From Mycobacterium deserti (GTDB lineage Bacteria > Actinomycetota > Actinomycetes > Mycobacteriales > Mycobacteriaceae), in contig NZ_JAODWD010000006.1 in assembly GCF_025345615.1 (NCBI RefSeq), positions 480,410 through 544,409 on the forward strand: DNA of 64,000 bases. The letters are read 5' to 3'. A program made the position numbers and the translations under genes. Every line of letters starts with the position of its first letter. The first letter of the stretch is position 1. Below the pieces are notes generated by a model. It ran no database searches, had not been told where the DNA came from, and saw only the letters and a list, made by a program, of their open reading frames with translations. Shown here in pieces: positions 61,819 to 64,000 of the stretch.

Positions 61819-62675
61819 CTAGTCCGGCTTCGACGGCCAGCCCGGATAAGCCGGCAGCGTGGGGAAGTCGGAGCGCGGATGCTCACCGTTCATGAGGGAG
61901 TTCCGGCGTTCTGCTGAATCGGGAGCCTTGGCGACACACGCAGCCTCATCCTCCTGGAATGTCGGCCATTCCTCGTCGAAGCCAGGTAGTGCACTCGCGA
62001 AAACGCTCAGCCCGCCGATGACCTTCCAATCGCCGAACACATTGTTGTAGGGCGCGAGCGCCGGCCCCTCTTGTGGTGGCAACTCGATAGGCGCGGTTTC
62101 CGGCGGTGGAACTCGTAAGAACGTGCGATTCGCCGAAATCCCCGGATTGGGTGCCGGTTGCGCACGGCCTTGTTTGCGGCGCTGACGTAGACGCCGGGAG
62201 CCTCCTCTGTCGCAGCGAGATATTGGTAGTTGCACATGTCCACGACGACTTCCGGGCCAGCGTGGACAACCCTTAGAATGTGGTGTTTTGTATTGCCTAC
62301 GAACGGCTTTCGCAAAGGCTGCTTAAGGTAGGGTGTGCGACCCATCTCGCTGGGACGGCTACTATCGTCCGCGTTGGGTGGAACCGCGCGTGCAAACCCC
62401 GGATAGGCGTAATCGATCTTGCCCATGAACTGAGCTAGCAAGGTGGATTCGAGATATGCGCGAAAGACCATCGGTGCACCAGTGAGGAGATCGATGCCCG
62501 GTTCGGCGCTCCAGACCGACCGGTAATCCGAGACCAGACCACTCCATCGTTCGATCGTCGGCTGCTGCGATGCGGGAGGAGTGGTCGGCGGTTCGTCTGG
62601 CGCGCTAGCAGTGCACGAGGTCGCGACGAGACAGATGGAAGCGGCCACGTAACGCAGTCTCAGAATGAAACCCAT
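61819..62675 (-). pseudogene. Frameshifted mycobacterial lipoprotein gene
   Basis: From ATG 62675 the frame encodes a signal peptide (GFILRLRYVAASICLVATSC, lipobox Cys) and ~165 residues, with IERWSGLVSDYRSVWSAEPG, LTGAPMVFRAYLES and YLAATEEAPGVYVSAANKA. At about 62190-62180 the natural sequence moves to another frame (AQPAPNPGISANRTFLRVPP, NNVFGDWKVIGGLSVFASAL, ending PAYPGWPSKPD at 61819). One base is missing near GGCCGTGCGCAACC. The protein type is a lipoprotein of unknown function. It may be a true pseudogene or a sequencing error. Confidence 0.7.
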
Positions 62676-62791
62676 GGACGCATCCGCGGCAATTGCCTCC
62701 AGGTGGTCGTGCGCGTTGTCGACGACCCGATGACCGGACTCACGCATCAACCGTTTCGGTCCACCAGACACCAACTTCCACGAATTCGTAC

Positions 62792-63685
62792 CTAGCGCCC
62801 TCGCGCCTCGTCGTAGGCGTCGGAGAAATCCTCGAGGCTCAAGCCTTGGTAGGCGAGATAGTCCCGCTGACTCTGAAAGTAATCTTCCAGTGACGGGTCC
62901 AGCCGCATTGCTGCATCCGGAGACAGCAGCGTGCTGTTGCTGATGAATCTGACGACAGGTCCCTGCGGCGGTGCTTTGGCGACCGATAGACATGCATCCG
63001 CCATGGCATGCACGACGTCATCAATTGCGTAGCGACGCGAGTCCAGCTCGGCGTCGGCCGACGCTGCGAGGCCGGACAATTCGGCGGCCGTGCGGACAGC
63101 CCGCGGGCCAACCGAACTGGCGACAGCCCGATCTCTGCAGCCCTCTCCGGCCGCGTCCGCGGCGACAGCCTGGGCGCGGTCGTACGCATGGTTTACGAAC
63201 TGAGCGCCAGCCTCGGAGTTGGTAGCAATGACCGCGAACACCCCACGAGGCACCGAGAAATCGTTCGAAGTGTCTAGCTCGTCGAACCCGCGGACACTGT
63301 CGTCGTCACCGACCAATGCGCCCTGAAATGGCGTTAGCGCAATCCCGTACGCGGCTACGAGCTTCGGGGAGATCGAATCCAACTCGGACTGTTTCTCACC
63401 GAGGAAGACCGCGAGTGCGTGCGCGGATTCCCCGGCCCGGGAAGCGACGGCCGGATCAGCGGATGTCGCGTCACCTGCTATCCACTCGAAATACGAAGCC
63501 GGCTTTGCACCTTCATCGGGCCACTTATAACTACTGATGCTCTCCAGGTTCGCCGTGGCTTCCGGACCGGTCAGAAACTCATGCACCTCGTCGGGGTCTT
63601 GGGTTGACGGCAACGCTGGCTCGGGAGCGGAGCAGGCGGTCGACACAGCGGCCAATGCTGCGATGAGTGAAAGTGTTCTGCGCAT
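62792..63685 (-). CDS. Lipoprotein of unknown function
   Basis: A 297-residue lipoprotein. The signal peptide RRTLSLIAALAAVSTAC ends at a lipobox Cys. The mature part is helical: DEVHEFLTGPEATANLESIS, AGESAHALAVFLGEKQSELD, SISPKLVAAYGIALTPFQGA and a C-terminal LEDYFQSQRDYLAYQGLSLE. The block from SSYKWPDEGAKPASYFEWIA to VNHAYDRAQAV recalls the C-terminal repeat region of large mycobacterial proteins linked to type VII secretion; this is only a resemblance. It lies 62 bases after the partial gene. Confidence 0.72.
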   Translation of the reverse strand: MRRTLSLIAALAAVSTACSAPEPALPSTQDPDEVHEFLTGPEATANLESISSYKWPDEGAKPASYFEWIAGDATSADPAVASRAGESAHALAVFLGEKQSELDSISPKLVAAYGIALTPFQGALVGDDDSVRGFDELDTSNDFSVPRGVFAVIATNSEAGAQFVNHAYDRAQAVAADAAGEGCRDRAVASSVGPRAVRTAAELSGLAASADAELDSRRYAIDDVVHAMADACLSVAKAPPQGPVVRFISNSTLLSPDAAMRLDPSLEDYFQSQRDYLAYQGLSLEDFSDAYDEARGR

Positions 63686-63747
63686 AGTCGACCCGTCCTA
63701 CCGCCGGGCCCCGGCGCCTTGGTCGTACTCGTTCGCGAAAGAGCCCG

Positions 63748-64000
63748 TCACCGTGCCCCATCCCCCGCGGGAGGAGAGGCCGCGTAGTCAGCGAGCGCCT
63801 GGTAGTAGGCCTCCAGCTGTGCGGGGGGCACCTGACTCGGCGCCATCGTTCTATCGACCCCAGGGTCCTCACCCTCGCCCGGCTTCTTGTTCCCGGTTCG
63901 CTGCTTGCTCAGCTCCTCGAACTCCTTGTCCAGCTTTCCGAGCCGCTCGGCTATGGCGTTCGATTGCGAGTTCGACGTCTTGACGATCTCCTCGAGCTGA
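63748..64000 (-). CDS. C-terminal part of a coiled-coil protein running off the window
   Basis: The frame is open from the right edge to a TGA at 63748-63750, giving 83 residues: QLEEIVKTSNSQSNAIAERL, GKLDKEFEELSKQRTGNKKP, a Gly/Glu/Asp linker and PSQVPPAQLEAYYQALADYA near the end. The first half is a strong coiled coil. The start lies outside. By position and style it could be a large secreted or WXG-like protein paired with the two lipoproteins; this is inference. Confidence 0.6.
   Translation of the reverse strand, partial: QLEEIVKTSNSQSNAIAERLGKLDKEFEELSKQRTGNKKPGEGEDPGVDRTMAPSQVPPAQLEAYYQALADYAASPPAGDGAR

Overview
The window is chromosomal DNA of a mycobacterium, most likely an environmental or fast-growing Mycolicibacterium. 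It is GC-rich and uses many GTG and TTG starts. Its backbone follows, in inverted order, the gene run known in M. tuberculosis as roughly Rv3696c (glpK) back to Rv3644c (DNA polymerase III delta'), with insertions of accessory genes. Family names below come from recognising the proteins; no database search was possible.

Layout. 1-10 kb: end of a metallo-hydrolase gene, a methyltransferase, glpK, an aldo/keto reductase, two PadR regulators (one beside a carotenoid oxygenase), an AraC and a TetR regulator, and small DUF998 and DUF1772 membrane proteins. This stretch is mostly accessory and carries several palindromic operators. 9.8-17 kb: the RDD / SpoIIM / DUF58 / MoxR / DUF4350 / DUF4129 envelope cluster. 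17-23.4 kb: YqeY protein, F420-type oxidoreductase, an unusual group of a HemK2-like methyltransferase, a CDGSH iron-sulphur protein and a haem-oxygenase-like diiron protein, a diguanylate cyclase, and tRNA-Pro. 23.6-43 kb: cds1, a phosphoesterase, ponA2, whiB4, the Get3-like pair bagB/bagA, a RidA protein, a metallo-beta-lactamase-fold protein, crp, nth, a TlpA-like thioredoxin, a Nudix hydrolase, marP, ephE, a holin-like protein, a secreted serine protease and acs. 43-49.3 kb: a HAD phosphatase, the 6C small RNA, and a compact Tad/Flp pilus operon. 49-60 kb: an Rv3651-like protein, a DUF1998 helicase, cspA, topA, an adenylate cyclase, holB and tRNA-Thr. 60-64 kb: an apparently acquired segment starting inside tRNA-Thr, with a hydrolase, a reductase-like protein, gene remnants, two lipoproteins (one frameshifted) and the end of a coiled-coil protein running off the window.

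How genes work together. crp and the Rv3645-type adenylate cyclase give a cAMP receptor and a cAMP source. ponA2, marP and the MoxR/DUF58 cluster concern the cell envelope and acid stress. whiB4, cds1, nth and the TlpA-like protein concern redox balance and DNA repair. The Tad genes overlap by GTGA or ATGA junctions and should be translated as one unit.

The most unusual structure is at 32421-32587: a perfect 26-bp tandem repeat of six units between the RidA gene and the next gene. Each unit carries a Shine-Dalgarno-like sequence, a GTG start and a nine-codon reading frame whose TGA overlaps the next GTG. It therefore forms a chain of translationally coupled mini-genes, resembling in logic the mycobacterial MIRU elements.
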